DNA of 56,454 nt from Chloroflexota bacterium. Lineage in GTDB: Bacteria; Vulcanimicrobiota; JAMCWD01. Shown here piece by piece: positions 44,318 through 52,823 of the stretch. Made by a program: the position numbers and the translations under genes. The stretch is taken from NCBI GenBank assembly GCA_023475345.1, contig JAMCWD010000026.1, forward strand, positions 1 through 56,454, read 5' to 3'. The notes under the pieces are model-generated. The model saw only the letters and a program-made list of their open reading frames with translations, had not been told where the DNA came from and searched no databases. Numbering within the stretch: position 1 is the stretch's first letter; each line of letters starts with the position of its first letter.

Positions 44318-45025
44318 ATGGCTGATAATCTGGAAGAGGGCCGGGACAGGCCGGGCATTTCCTTCAACGACCCGGGAATTCTTGAAATTGCCCTGACGCA
44401 CGATTCCCTTGCCGACATAAACGGCGGAGGCGCCGTCAAAAGCAACGAGCGGCTCGAATTCCTGGGTGATGCGGTGTTGGAACTTGTAATAGCCGAACAC
44501 CTGTACAACAGGTTCCCCGGATATACCGAGGGCGAGCTTGCAATAACCAGGGCGTCTCTTGTCAACACACGTTTCCTGGCAGAGAAGGCGCGGCAAATTG
44601 GTCTGGGTTCTATAATTAGGCTTAGCAAAGGGGAAGATGCAGCAGGCGGCAGGAAAAGGAACTCGATCCTTGCCGCCGCGTTCGAAGCTTTTATCGGCGC
44701 AGTTTATCTGGACCGCGGCATCGAAACTGTAAAAGCTTACATCTTATCGCTTTTCGGAAACGACCTGGAGGCCGCCAGGGCAGGCAAGGACAATAAGACT
44801 CTTCTGCAGGAAATATTGCAAAAAGATTTCCAGGGTCTGCCCGAATATGAAGTTATAAATGAAGCAGGCCCACCGCATAAAAAACGGTTTACCGTCGAAG
44901 TGAGATTCGACGGCCGCACCCTCGGGGCAGGGGAGGGTTCCAACAAAAAAGAAGCCGAGCAGATGGCGGCCGGCAGGGCGCTTGAAAACATGGCCTGCGA
45001 CTGCGGGAATTCTCAAAATGAGTGA
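44318..45025 (+). CDS. rnc: ribonuclease III
   Basis: The 235 residues have the RNase III signature NERLEFLGDAVLELVIAEHL with its acidic metal ligands, a second acidic site in the AAAFEAFIGAVYLDRG region, and a C-terminal double-stranded RNA binding domain (DNKTLLQEILQKDFQGLP... NKKEAEQMAAGRALENM). It processes rRNA precursors and double-stranded RNA. It is eighteen bases after fabF and overlaps the YggU-like gene by eight bases. Confidence 0.94.
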   Translation: MADNLEEGRDRPGISFNDPGILEIALTHDSLADINGGGAVKSNERLEFLGDAVLELVIAEHLYNRFPGYTEGELAITRASLVNTRFLAEKARQIGLGSIIRLSKGEDAAGGRKRNSILAAAFEAFIGAVYLDRGIETVKAYILSLFGNDLEAARAGKDNKTLLQEILQKDFQGLPEYEVINEAGPPHKKRFTVEVRFDGRTLGAGEGSNKKEAEQMAAGRALENMACDCGNSQNE

Positions 45026-45314
45026 AAAGCTGTCTGTAAGCGCGTCAAAAGGCGGCCTGAGCTTCCCGGTAAAGGTTAAGCCCAATGCAAAACGAAAAAA
45101 AATCGAAGGCATAACCGGCGGCGTCCTTGTCGTCAGCCTGACATCTACGCCCATTGAAGGCAAAGCTAATAAAGACCTCGTAAGGTTCATGTCCGAAATT
45201 CTGGATGTCCCCGCATCTTCAATCACCATCACACACGGGATGAGGGGCAGGAACAAGCGTCTTGAAATTTCAGGGCTTGAAGAACAGGCTCTGGCCGCCC
45301 GCCTGAAGGGATAA
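45018..45314 (+). CDS. UPF0235/YggU (DUF167) family protein
   Basis: The ATG at 45018 is eight bases inside rnc; the more upstream start gives no homologous sequence. The 98 residues match the DUF167 core PVKVKPNAKRKKIEGITGG... STPIEGKANKDLVRFMSEIL... SITITHGMRGRNKRLEI. Function is not established; it is conserved next to YggT and other membrane genes in many bacteria. Confidence 0.9.
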   Translation: MSEKLSVSASKGGLSFPVKVKPNAKRKKIEGITGGVLVVSLTSTPIEGKANKDLVRFMSEILDVPASSITITHGMRGRNKRLEISGLEEQALAARLKG

Positions 45315-45372
45315 TAAAAGAGGAAAGCCTGTATTTTCGGCGAAAAGAATAAAAAGAAAGGTGGTGCGTTCA

Positions 45373-45771
45373 TTGAAGAAACCGTCATTACAATTTTCGA
45401 TACCCTGTCTTGGTGTTACGGAGGATGAAGGTCCCCCCAGCTTCAACCGGATATTTTATGAGCTTCCGTTTCCCGAATTCCCGTTTACTTTCCCGGGACC
45501 CGGATTTTTTATTTGTAACGGCTGGTGTAACGGTGAAGGCGAATTCGTCCAGGGCATGAAACTTCTCAAGCCCGATAAAAGCGTGCTTGTTGAAACAGGT
45601 CCCCAGCCCTTCAAATTGACCGAAACGGAAACTCCTTTCATGGCCATAAACCTGTTCCAGCAGATAGTGTTTGAAAAGCCGGGAACTTATTATATACAGA
45701 TACTTCTCAACGATGAACTGACGCTGGAATACCCGCTTTCCGTGAGAAAGGCCGAAATAGAAGAATCCTGA
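45373..45771 (+). CDS. small protein of unknown function, DUF6941-like
   Basis: A TTG at 45373 is preceded by AAGGTGG at good spacing, giving 132 residues starting MKKPSLQFSIPCLGVTEDEG; GTG codons at 45361 and 45364 are alternatives. The core has a beta-sandwich look (PSFNRIFYELPFPEFPFTF, PGPGFFICNGWCNGEGEFVQGMKLLKP... FEKPGTYYIQILLND), like DUF6941. No function is known. Confidence 0.6.
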   Translation: MKKPSLQFSIPCLGVTEDEGPPSFNRIFYELPFPEFPFTFPGPGFFICNGWCNGEGEFVQGMKLLKPDKSVLVETGPQPFKLTETETPFMAINLFQQIVFEKPGTYYIQILLNDELTLEYPLSVRKAEIEES

Positions 45772-45779
45772 GGCGTTTG

Positions 45780-46244
45780 ATGAAACCGCGGCTTGCAGTC
45801 ATCTGCTTTTTGGTGATAATTACGGCGGCTGCAAGCCTGGATGCCGGGTCTATCCAACAGCAGGTAATCGGCGAAGCGGGCTATTTCTTCAATGCCCTGA
45901 ACAGGCAGGATTATGACAAGGCTTTCTACTGCCTTTCAAAAAGGCTCCGCATCTATTATTCATTCGATGAATTCAAGTTCAGGGCACAAAGAGTACACTA
46001 TGCAAAAATCCTCGGTTTCAAAGTAACTGAATCTTACGAAAAACTGGTGCGCCTGTCAGCAAGCGCAAAGCTCCAGTTATGGTATGAAGGGGAACTGTAC
46101 AACGCGGTTTACAGGGGGAAAGTAAACCTGGTAAAAGAAGGGGGAGCATGGAAGCTCGATTCCTGCCTGCTCGAACCGGTAGGCACAGCAAAGCCGGTTT
46201 CGGGTAAAGGGATCGAGAAACCGGGCATCATATTCGAATTATAG
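45780..46244 (+). CDS. exported NTF2-like small protein
   Basis: The ATG at 45780 is used; the TTG immediately before it is an alternative. A signal peptide (~1-22) is followed by ~130 residues with YFFNALNRQDYDKAFYCLSKRL, LQLWYEGELYNAVYRGKVNLVKEGGAWKLDSCLLE, which matches DUF4864/DUF3887-like NTF2 folds. Exported, function unknown; two genes downstream of rnc. Confidence 0.65.
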   Translation: MKPRLAVICFLVIITAAASLDAGSIQQQVIGEAGYFFNALNRQDYDKAFYCLSKRLRIYYSFDEFKFRAQRVHYAKILGFKVTESYEKLVRLSASAKLQLWYEGELYNAVYRGKVNLVKEGGAWKLDSCLLEPVGTAKPVSGKGIEKPGIIFEL

Positions 46245-46255
46245 GGGAGGGGACC

Positions 46256-47599
46256 ATGAAAAAAAAGTTTTTTTTATCCCTGTTTATACCCTTGTTCCTG
46301 CTTCTGACGTTATTTGCGCTGGGAGTCGATTATCTTTCACAGCAGTCAATAGAAGACTTCGCAAAAGAAAGCCTTGTAAATGAGCTTACAAACCTCCATG
46401 AAACTTTGAAAACCATTGCAAAGGAAAACCCGGCAGGCTTTAAAAACGAACTGGAAACCCTTCTCCATTCCTACAGGATAGGCGAAGAAGGCTATGCGTG
46501 GGCGATGAACAGGAAGGGCCTTCTTATCGCTTACAGCGCAGGAGCGCGCTACGATAACCTCAACCTGCTTGAAGAAGATGCAAAAATATTTTTCCCCTTA
46601 ACTATCACCATTAAAGATACCTCATTTAAAATAATCGGCCTCGGCGACCAAAGGCGTTTCGTGGCGGTAAAGCCGGTGAAAAATAAGGACCTGCTTCTGG
46701 CGGTTATACTGCCCATGAAAGAATTCGGCCCCGTCATGATTAAATACAGGCTCCTGCTCATAGTTATATGGCTGCTTTTCATCGGCTTCGTTTACCTGGT
46801 ATCGTGGAGCGCCGCTTCAAGAGCCTACCTTCCGGTTCTCCATTTTAAAGAAGTATTAAATAAAATATTGAACCTTGATCAGACAAGGAGGAACGAGCCG
46901 AGATTTTACCCCGAAGAACTGGAACCGGTGGAAAAAGAACTCGACCTGTTGACAGGCAAGTTGTACCGGCTTGGAGAGGAAGAGCCCAACGAACTCACCG
47001 GCCTCCCGGGACTCATCAAGCTCCAGGACGAGATCTTTTCGAGGATCGACCACAAACAGCCGATGGCGGCAGCGCATGTCGATTGTAATTATTTCACGCC
47101 TTTCAATCACCGGTACGGCTTCGAGAGGGGAGACGGGCTGATACGCTTCATGGGGGTATTGATCATAAATACGATAAAGAAGAAGGGGAACCCGGACGAT
47201 TTCCTGGCCCACCTGGGCGGCGACCGCTTCGTTTTCATAACGACCCCGGACAAAATTGACGATATTTCTTCCGAATTGAGGAATTCGTTCGACCGCCAGG
47301 TGATATTCCATTATGATGAAAAGGATATCGCCAACAAAAGCATTCTGAGTAAAGACAGGCAGGGCAACATTCATAAATACCCCATCATGAAATTAACCGT
47401 AACCGCGGTTACCAATGAGAAAAAGCCGTTATTTCATCCGCTCCAAATCCTCGATATCCTGGCCGAGATAAGGAAACATCTGAAGACGCTTGACGGCGTA
47501 AACTATATGAAAGACCGGAGAGGCCCGGAAAAAGACGAACCTCCGCCTGAACATGAAGATGTGCCGATCATCAAAGAGGGAAATGGGTCTGGCGGGTAA
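46256..47599 (+). CDS. membrane sensor with degenerate GGDEF domain
   Basis: One membrane helix near the start (~5-25) is followed by an extracytoplasmic region (~30-165) of the Cache or single-sensor type, a second membrane helix (~165-190), and a GGDEF-like domain (~240-420). The GGDEF signature is altered to HLGGDRFVFI (position about 320), replacing the glutamate with arginine; the preceding VDCNYFTPFNHRYGFERGDGLIRFMG is the equivalent of DIDHFKxxND. Loss of that glutamate normally abolishes c-di-GMP synthesis, so it is more likely a c-di-GMP or GTP sensor. Confidence 0.8.
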   Translation: MKKKFFLSLFIPLFLLLTLFALGVDYLSQQSIEDFAKESLVNELTNLHETLKTIAKENPAGFKNELETLLHSYRIGEEGYAWAMNRKGLLIAYSAGARYDNLNLLEEDAKIFFPLTITIKDTSFKIIGLGDQRRFVAVKPVKNKDLLLAVILPMKEFGPVMIKYRLLLIVIWLLFIGFVYLVSWSAASRAYLPVLHFKEVLNKILNLDQTRRNEPRFYPEELEPVEKELDLLTGKLYRLGEEEPNELTGLPGLIKLQDEIFSRIDHKQPMAAAHVDCNYFTPFNHRYGFERGDGLIRFMGVLIINTIKKKGNPDDFLAHLGGDRFVFITTPDKIDDISSELRNSFDRQVIFHYDEKDIANKSILSKDRQGNIHKYPIMKLTVTAVTNEKKPLFHPLQILDILAEIRKHLKTLDGVNYMKDRRGPEKDEPPPEHEDVPIIKEGNGSGG

Positions 47600-47659
47600 A
47601 ATTTTCCGGTAAATCTAAATATCGTTTGGTTCATGTGTACCGCTCTGATATTCAAATAT

Positions 47660-49111
47660 TTATTCAAGATACCAAGCAGTTGCTTCTTCTGCAGCCCACC
47701 CCACACCTTTGGAAAGATCCTTGAACAGAAGTTCGATCAAACTCCTTGATATATCCGGTGTTCGCGTCCATCCACTGACTTCTATCCCTATGCGGCGGCG
47801 AGTACCATCATTTCTCCTGGTAAGTGCACTATAATCTTGAACCAGTCTTTTAAGCAATGAAACCACTATCACAAATATTTCATAAGCACTTTTCTTATTT
47901 TGGGCAGCATATTTTTCCAGTTCTTTGATGAACCTGAGAGCGTAATCAAGCTTACAAACCAGAGCAAAATCTGACCAGAATTCGTGAAATTGTGTTCCCA
48001 GAGTCTCTTCAAGCACTTCTTGAATTACAATCGAAGAATTTAATTTGGTTTTAAGAGATTCAGGTGGCCCCTCAAGCAACAACCTTCGAATTCTTTCTAT
48101 GGCGCATCTGGGGTCCTGCTCGGATCGTATTAACAGCCTTGCAAATTCTTGACGATTGCCTCCTGACTCATCTATGAACCCGCATAACCGCTTCCAATCA
48201 CTCGCAAGTGTCCCGGCCTTTAGACTGGTTAGAGGAATAACTCCTGAAATATCAGCAAGATTGATGAATAATAACAATGAAAGCCTCATTTTCTGTTCAT
48301 CTAATTTGACGGAACGAAATGGCAACGCATCAATCAAGACAGGGGCGGAGCCTTCTCCAGTCTCTATAACGCCGAAAAGATCATGGTATTGGATAGCCTC
48401 ACATAATAAATGAAAGCCATCTTCACCCAGAAAATCTCCTCCCTTGAGGCCCTTAGCATCTGTTACTTTAACATGAGCTATATAGTGATAACCTTCAAGA
48501 GGATGTCTATCTCTTTGTATGACTTTTCCTATGTCATGGTATAAGGATGCGATCCTAAGAAATTTTTCAATCCTTTCCTGGCCGAAAAGTGATTTGCTGA
48601 AGATTCCATCAGTACTTCGCATTTCTCCCCATGCATCTAAGAATTTACCAACATACCCAGATTTATCATTATCCAGAGAATCCGCCAAGGCGGTTACGGG
48701 TGATTCTGAAAGAAGTTTATTCATACTCGAAAGAACCTGCCTAACATGCCACCCATATTCTCCGAGTAAGTTATTAAAAATCTTTTTTCTATAGGAACTG
48801 CTTTCTTTTTCATTAAGCCGCCTGTCAATAAAATCTGTGAAATCCATACAATTTCGAAATTCTTTATTTCCGTTTCCATTATCTTCCAGTTTCTTTAATA
48901 CCTCAGAAGGAATTCCTTCTTCTTTCATTGCCTTAAGAGAGCTAGTAGTTATTTTCAGGCATCCCCCAAGTTTTCTGAGCTTATCTCCAAATGGAATATG
49001 ATTTAGCTCTTTTTCAAGCGGCCAACCTTTTGTTAGAATTTCATCCAAGGAATCCAGATTCATCTTGAATTCCTTCTTAGGCTCCTTCTTGAGTTTCTTC
49101 TTGGGAATCAT
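47660..49111 (-). CDS. AT-rich HD-domain phosphohydrolase
   Basis: GGGAGG precedes the ATG at 49111, which I use rather than the upstream start at 49141. The 483 residues start with a Lys-rich segment and hold one HD domain in the middle (~210-270): SLYHDIGKVIQRDRHP... EAIQYHDLFGV. The rest is helical. HD proteins hydrolyse phosphoesters, often nucleotides, and this one is not fused to GYP. The gene is more AT-rich than its neighbours and stands alone in its strand, suggesting acquired DNA. Substrate unknown. Confidence 0.75.
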   Translation of the reverse strand: MIPKKKLKKEPKKEFKMNLDSLDEILTKGWPLEKELNHIPFGDKLRKLGGCLKITTSSLKAMKEEGIPSEVLKKLEDNGNGNKEFRNCMDFTDFIDRRLNEKESSSYRKKIFNNLLGEYGWHVRQVLSSMNKLLSESPVTALADSLDNDKSGYVGKFLDAWGEMRSTDGIFSKSLFGQERIEKFLRIASLYHDIGKVIQRDRHPLEGYHYIAHVKVTDAKGLKGGDFLGEDGFHLLCEAIQYHDLFGVIETGEGSAPVLIDALPFRSVKLDEQKMRLSLLLFINLADISGVIPLTSLKAGTLASDWKRLCGFIDESGGNRQEFARLLIRSEQDPRCAIERIRRLLLEGPPESLKTKLNSSIVIQEVLEETLGTQFHEFWSDFALVCKLDYALRFIKELEKYAAQNKKSAYEIFVIVVSLLKRLVQDYSALTRRNDGTRRRIGIEVSGWTRTPDISRSLIELLFKDLSKGVGWAAEEATAWYLE

Positions 49112-49509
49112 TTTACGCCTCCCCAATTGAGTTACCTGCACAGGGCATCAAAAACTCTTAGGTAATGCACTTTTATAAATTTCTCTTTGAGGCGAAGAAC
49201 AAATTTATGAAATGAAATTGCTGATTTGATTACATCAAAAATAACTACAAGTATCCACTCAACTCGCCCCGAAGAATATGATAACACAATCTGGTTTGGA
49301 AAGTAAATGGGTGGGAGTACGTACAGAGCCATGCCAATATATGAATTTTTCCTGAATTATCATGCCTTCACTCGACATGAATATGGAAGTGTCCAATCTT
49401 TCCGGTTATTGAGATATTAGTGGGAAAACTTCCTGACAATGAAAAGGAAACTGCGCCGCCCCTGTCCAAGTAACCCGATAAATAAATTGCTGAAATTGCG
49501 GATACAATA
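49112..49509. other. AT-rich intergenic spacer
   Basis: I see no gene, repeat or hairpin of note here. It lies between the minus-strand HD gene and the plus-strand HAD gene, so both promoters should be in it. A 66-codon frame on the minus strand (49132-49332) has no ribosome binding site and no recognisable sequence. Confidence 0.6.
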
Positions 49510-50229
49510 ATGACAAAAAAAGCGGCGTTTCTCGATGTCGACGGTGTTATCTCAAAAGGCTACTGGCTCGGCTCGCTTATCGACGAGCTTGTCCGGCTCG
49601 GCCTTTTCGATAGAACGCAATATTTCAAAATAAAATCCTGCCTTGCCGAATATAAATCAGGCGAGCTTGATTACAGGACCGCCGCAAGAGAAATTACAAG
49701 CCTGTATGCACCGGGGCTTAAAGGGCAAAAGTTTTCCGAAATTTCGAAAATCGCAGGCGCGGTATTTGAAAAAATAAAAGATGAAAAATATTTCCCCGAT
49801 ACCTATGACATGATACGGCTTTTTAAAGACCTTGATTTCAGGGTCGTCCTGATAACCGGCTCGCCGATAGAAATAATCAGGCTGGTGGGGGAGGATCTCG
49901 GGGCCGATGTATTCGCCCTGACCTGCGAGGTTGAGGATGATATATATACAGGCAGGATACTGCTGGACACGGCTTATGAGAATATCAAGAAACGTTGTAT
50001 TCTCAACTATGCGGCAATAAACGGCATAGATTTGAAATCATCGGCTGCCCTGGGCGACAGTATCGGCGATGTGGAAATGCTGAGAGCGGTCGGGATACCG
50101 GTCCCGTCTGACCCCGGCGGCGAACTGGCTGATGAAGCCGCCGCCAATGGCTGGAATATCGTAAGCGCCGATAATGACAGGGTGGGCAAATTGAAAGAGA
50201 TACTGACAGGCGGCAGCATCCGGCAATAA
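49510..50229 (+). CDS. HAD-superfamily phosphatase (SerB-like)
   Basis: DVDGVISKGYW at the N-terminus is the DxDG motif I with the catalytic aspartate. VVLITGSPIEII and the GDSIGDVEML motif complete a HAD-type I (HAD-IB) fold at 239 residues. HAD-IB enzymes include phosphoserine phosphatases and related small-molecule phosphatases. I cannot assign the substrate. It stands alone upstream of the ars promoter. Confidence 0.85.
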   Translation: MTKKAAFLDVDGVISKGYWLGSLIDELVRLGLFDRTQYFKIKSCLAEYKSGELDYRTAAREITSLYAPGLKGQKFSEISKIAGAVFEKIKDEKYFPDTYDMIRLFKDLDFRVVLITGSPIEIIRLVGEDLGADVFALTCEVEDDIYTGRILLDTAYENIKKRCILNYAAINGIDLKSSAALGDSIGDVEMLRAVGIPVPSDPGGELADEAAANGWNIVSADNDRVGKLKEILTGGSIRQ

Positions 50230-50307
50230 TCTCAGGCGCATATGTAAATCTCTGCATTCTCTAAGTGTGGCATAATCAGGTTTCTAACACAACCTGAGAA
50301 AAGATCC

Positions 50308-50336
50308 TTGACATCCTTTTGGCAGCATTGTATATT
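50308..50336 (+). promoter_or_regulatory. promoter of the ars operon
   Basis: TTGACA at 50308-50313 and TATATT at 50331-50336 are 17 bases apart, a near-consensus sigma70 promoter. The arsR start codon is at 50379. Confidence 0.85.
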
Positions 50337-50343
50337 ATATTTT

Positions 50344-50365
50344 GTTGTTTAGCTAATTATACAAC
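50344..50365. promoter_or_regulatory. arsR: ArsR operator candidate
   Basis: GTTGT at 50344-50348 and ACAAC at 50361-50365 form the outer arms of an imperfect inverted repeat with partly matching inner TTA/TAA. It lies directly downstream of the -10 and overlaps the predicted transcription start, where an ArsR dimer would block polymerase. Confidence 0.55.
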
Positions 50366-50378
50366 CAATGGAGGCAAA

Positions 50379-50741
50379 ATGGAATCAGCGCTTAACATTA
50401 CCAAGGCATTGGCTGACGGCAACCGTCTGCGGGTTATCGCCGCGCTGATGGAGCAGAAAGAACTGTGCGTATGCCAGATCACGGAAATGCTTCAGTTGGC
50501 TACCGCTACCGTTTCCCGGCATCTGAGGGTGCTGCAAAACGCCCGCCTGGTCCAAAACCGGAAAGACGAACGATGGGTCTATTACCGTCTTGCCGACTCG
50601 TTTCCAGAATTTCTTCGCCAATGGATCAGCGAATCCATGCTGGAAACCATGGAAATCGAAACGGACAGAAACAACCTGAAGATCATTCTGTCTTGCGAGC
50701 CGGATGACCTGTGCAGAAACCAGAAAGAAAAAAGGATTTGA
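50379..50741 (+). CDS. arsR: ArsR-family arsenite-responsive repressor
   Basis: GGAGG precedes the ATG at 50379; an upstream frame from 50319 overlaps the promoter and is not used. The 120-residue winged-helix protein carries KELCVCQITEML, with C30 and C32 in the ELCVC metal-binding motif of As(III)/Sb(III) sensors, and a recognition helix ATVSRHLRVLQNARLV. It should repress its own operon until arsenite binds. It starts the five-gene cluster. Confidence 0.92.
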   Translation: MESALNITKALADGNRLRVIAALMEQKELCVCQITEMLQLATATVSRHLRVLQNARLVQNRKDERWVYYRLADSFPEFLRQWISESMLETMEIETDRNNLKIILSCEPDDLCRNQKEKRI

Positions 50742-50745
50742 GACT

Positions 50746-52473
50746 ATGAAAACAATGAAGGAACTTCTGGCCAAAGCCCCCAGGTTCCTGTTCTTCACCG
50801 GTAAAGGCGGCGTCGGCAAGACGTCGCTCTCTTCAGCTACAGCGGTGGCCCTTGCCGACCAGGGCAAAACTACGCTTCTGGTAAGCACGGATCCGGCCTC
50901 TAATTTGGACCAGGTTTTGGGAATCAAACTAGGGGGTCGGCCCACGCCTGTTCACGGAACCGAAAACTTATGGGCGCTGAATATCGATCCGCGCCGGGCC
51001 GCAGCACTATACCGGGAAAAGGTTGTCGGCCCATATCGCGGAGTACTGCCCGATGCGGCGGTCGCGGAGATAGAAGAACAGCTCTCCGGCGCATGCACTG
51101 TGGAAATCGCAGCCTTTGACGAGTTCTCACGACTCATGACCGATACGACGTCCCTGTCAGAATTCGAACACGTAGTCTTCGATACCGCCCCCACCGGCCA
51201 CACGCTGCGGCTGCTCCAGCTCCCTGCCGCCTGGAAAGGCTATCTGGAATCCAGCAGCGGGAACGCCTCCTGCCTGGGCCCGATGTCCGGCTTGCAGGGA
51301 CAGAGAGAGCAGTTTGCCGCCACGCTGGCGGCGCTCACCGATGCGGACATCACACAACTAGTACTGGTGGCCAGACCAGATCCTCATGCTCTTGCCGAAG
51401 CAGAACGAACCAGTATAGATCTGGAAAGTCTCGGCGTGCATAACCAGTATCTGGCCATCAACGCCGTGCTGGAGGAAGCCGAACAAAAGGACCCTGTGGC
51501 AGAGGCCATGTACCTCCGTCAGGCGGATGCGCTGGCAAACATTCCCAATGAGTTGCAGAAGTTTCTCTCTGTAAGAATAAGCCTGTCGCCGATTACACCG
51601 CTTGGAGTTCCCGCGCTCCGCGGCCTGTTGGAATCGGAATATGAATTCTCCCCGGAACAATCTGATGTTGCGACATGGGATGCCAACGACACATTGAATC
51701 TGCCTGAGTTGATAGATTTCCTTGATATGAAGTCGGGCGTCATCATGACTATGGGAAAAGGCGGCGTCGGCAAGACCACCATCGCGAGCCGGATTGCGGT
51801 TGAACTGTCGAGGCGCGGCGCCAATGTGCATCTGACGACCACCGACCCGGCCGCTCATCTTGATTTCGCATTGGCTGACAAGTACCGGAACCTGCGGGTG
51901 AGCCGCATTGATCCGGTGGTGGAAACCAATCGTTACCGCCGGGAAGTCATGGCTCAGGCCGGCAGCCAGTTGGATGAAGAGGGTAGGCGGCTCCTGGAGG
52001 AAGACCTGCGCTCGCCATGCACCGAGGAAATCGCAGTGTTTCGCGCGTTTGCACGAGTTGTAGACGAAGCCAGGAATTCGGTTGTGGTAATAGACACCGC
52101 ACCGACCGGGCACACGATTCTGCTGCTTGACGCCACCGAGGCATATCACCGGGAAGTCTCTCGTACACAATCTTCCGTCCCTGATGAGGTCAGGTTTCTG
52201 CTGCCGCGTCTGCGCGATCCACACTTCACGCGCATCATGATCGTTACGCTGCCGGAAGCCACACCAATCCAGGAGGCCGATGATTTGCGGAAGGATTTGG
52301 AACGTGCGGGTATCAAACCCTACGCCTGGGTCATCAACCAAAGTCTCGCATCCCTGGTCGTCAATCATCCGGTTCTCAAGGCTAAACGCCTGAACGAATT
52401 TCAATACCTCCGTCAGGTACAGGCAATTTCGCCCCGAATGGTCATTGTTCCCATGGAAATCTCAAGATCATAG
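50746..52473 (+). CDS. arsA: arsenite-activated ATPase ArsA (two-domain)
   Basis: The ATG at 50746 lies right after arsR with AAGGA upstream. The 575 residues contain two P-loop halves: FTGKGGVGKTS (~17-27) and MGKGGVGKTT (~336-345), each followed by DTAPTGHT. The three arsenite-binding cysteines known from ArsA are C117 (SGACTVEIA), C176 (NASCLGP) and C425 (SPCTEEIA). ArsA powers arsenite export with ArsB or Acr3. No pump gene is present in this operon. Confidence 0.94.
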   Translation: MKTMKELLAKAPRFLFFTGKGGVGKTSLSSATAVALADQGKTTLLVSTDPASNLDQVLGIKLGGRPTPVHGTENLWALNIDPRRAAALYREKVVGPYRGVLPDAAVAEIEEQLSGACTVEIAAFDEFSRLMTDTTSLSEFEHVVFDTAPTGHTLRLLQLPAAWKGYLESSSGNASCLGPMSGLQGQREQFAATLAALTDADITQLVLVARPDPHALAEAERTSIDLESLGVHNQYLAINAVLEEAEQKDPVAEAMYLRQADALANIPNELQKFLSVRISLSPITPLGVPALRGLLESEYEFSPEQSDVATWDANDTLNLPELIDFLDMKSGVIMTMGKGGVGKTTIASRIAVELSRRGANVHLTTTDPAAHLDFALADKYRNLRVSRIDPVVETNRYRREVMAQAGSQLDEEGRRLLEEDLRSPCTEEIAVFRAFARVVDEARNSVVVIDTAPTGHTILLLDATEAYHREVSRTQSSVPDEVRFLLPRLRDPHFTRIMIVTLPEATPIQEADDLRKDLERAGIKPYAWVINQSLASLVVNHPVLKAKRLNEFQYLRQVQAISPRMVIVPMEISRS

Positions 52474-52544
52474 GGGCACGTGCAGGACTTCTCGTGCATT
52501 TGGGATGAATTAACAATTACAAAAGATTACACAGGAGGAAGAGC

Positions 52545-52802
52545 ATGGACGAAAAAACAAAAGAACTTATTGCCATCGGCGCTTCAGTGAGCGCACATTG
52601 CCAGCCCTGCCTGGCCTACCATCTGGGTAAGGTTAGAGAATTAGGCATTACCGATGATGAGATCCAGTCAGCCATTGAAATTGGCTTCATGGTGGAGATG
52701 AGCGCAAGAAGTGCTATGCGTAAGCAGGCAGGCGAAATCATGTCCAAACCTCAAACACAGAGTGAGCCATGCTGTTCCGGAGGCTCCGGGTGTTGCGGTT
52801 GA
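52545..52802 (+). CDS. AhpD/CMD-family protein with C-terminal cysteine-rich tail
   Basis: AGGAGG precedes the ATG at 52545. The 85-residue protein has the CMD/AhpD core (MDEKTKELIAIGASVSAHCQPCLAYHLGKV... GITDDEIQSAIEIGFMVEMSARSAMRKQ) with a HCQPC CxxC redox pair. Unusually it ends in CCSGGSGCCG, a second thiol cluster that looks like a metal-binding tail. AhpD relatives reduce peroxide systems or act in arsenic-related redox. In this operon it may deliver electrons or bind As(III). Confidence 0.8.
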   Translation: MDEKTKELIAIGASVSAHCQPCLAYHLGKVRELGITDDEIQSAIEIGFMVEMSARSAMRKQAGEIMSKPQTQSEPCCSGGSGCCG

Positions 52803-52823
52803 AATGAAAGAAGGAGACAAATA

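Noticed and set aside
49132..49332. 66-codon minus-strand frame
   Set aside because: No ribosome binding site or recognisable sequence; lies in the upstream region of the HD gene.
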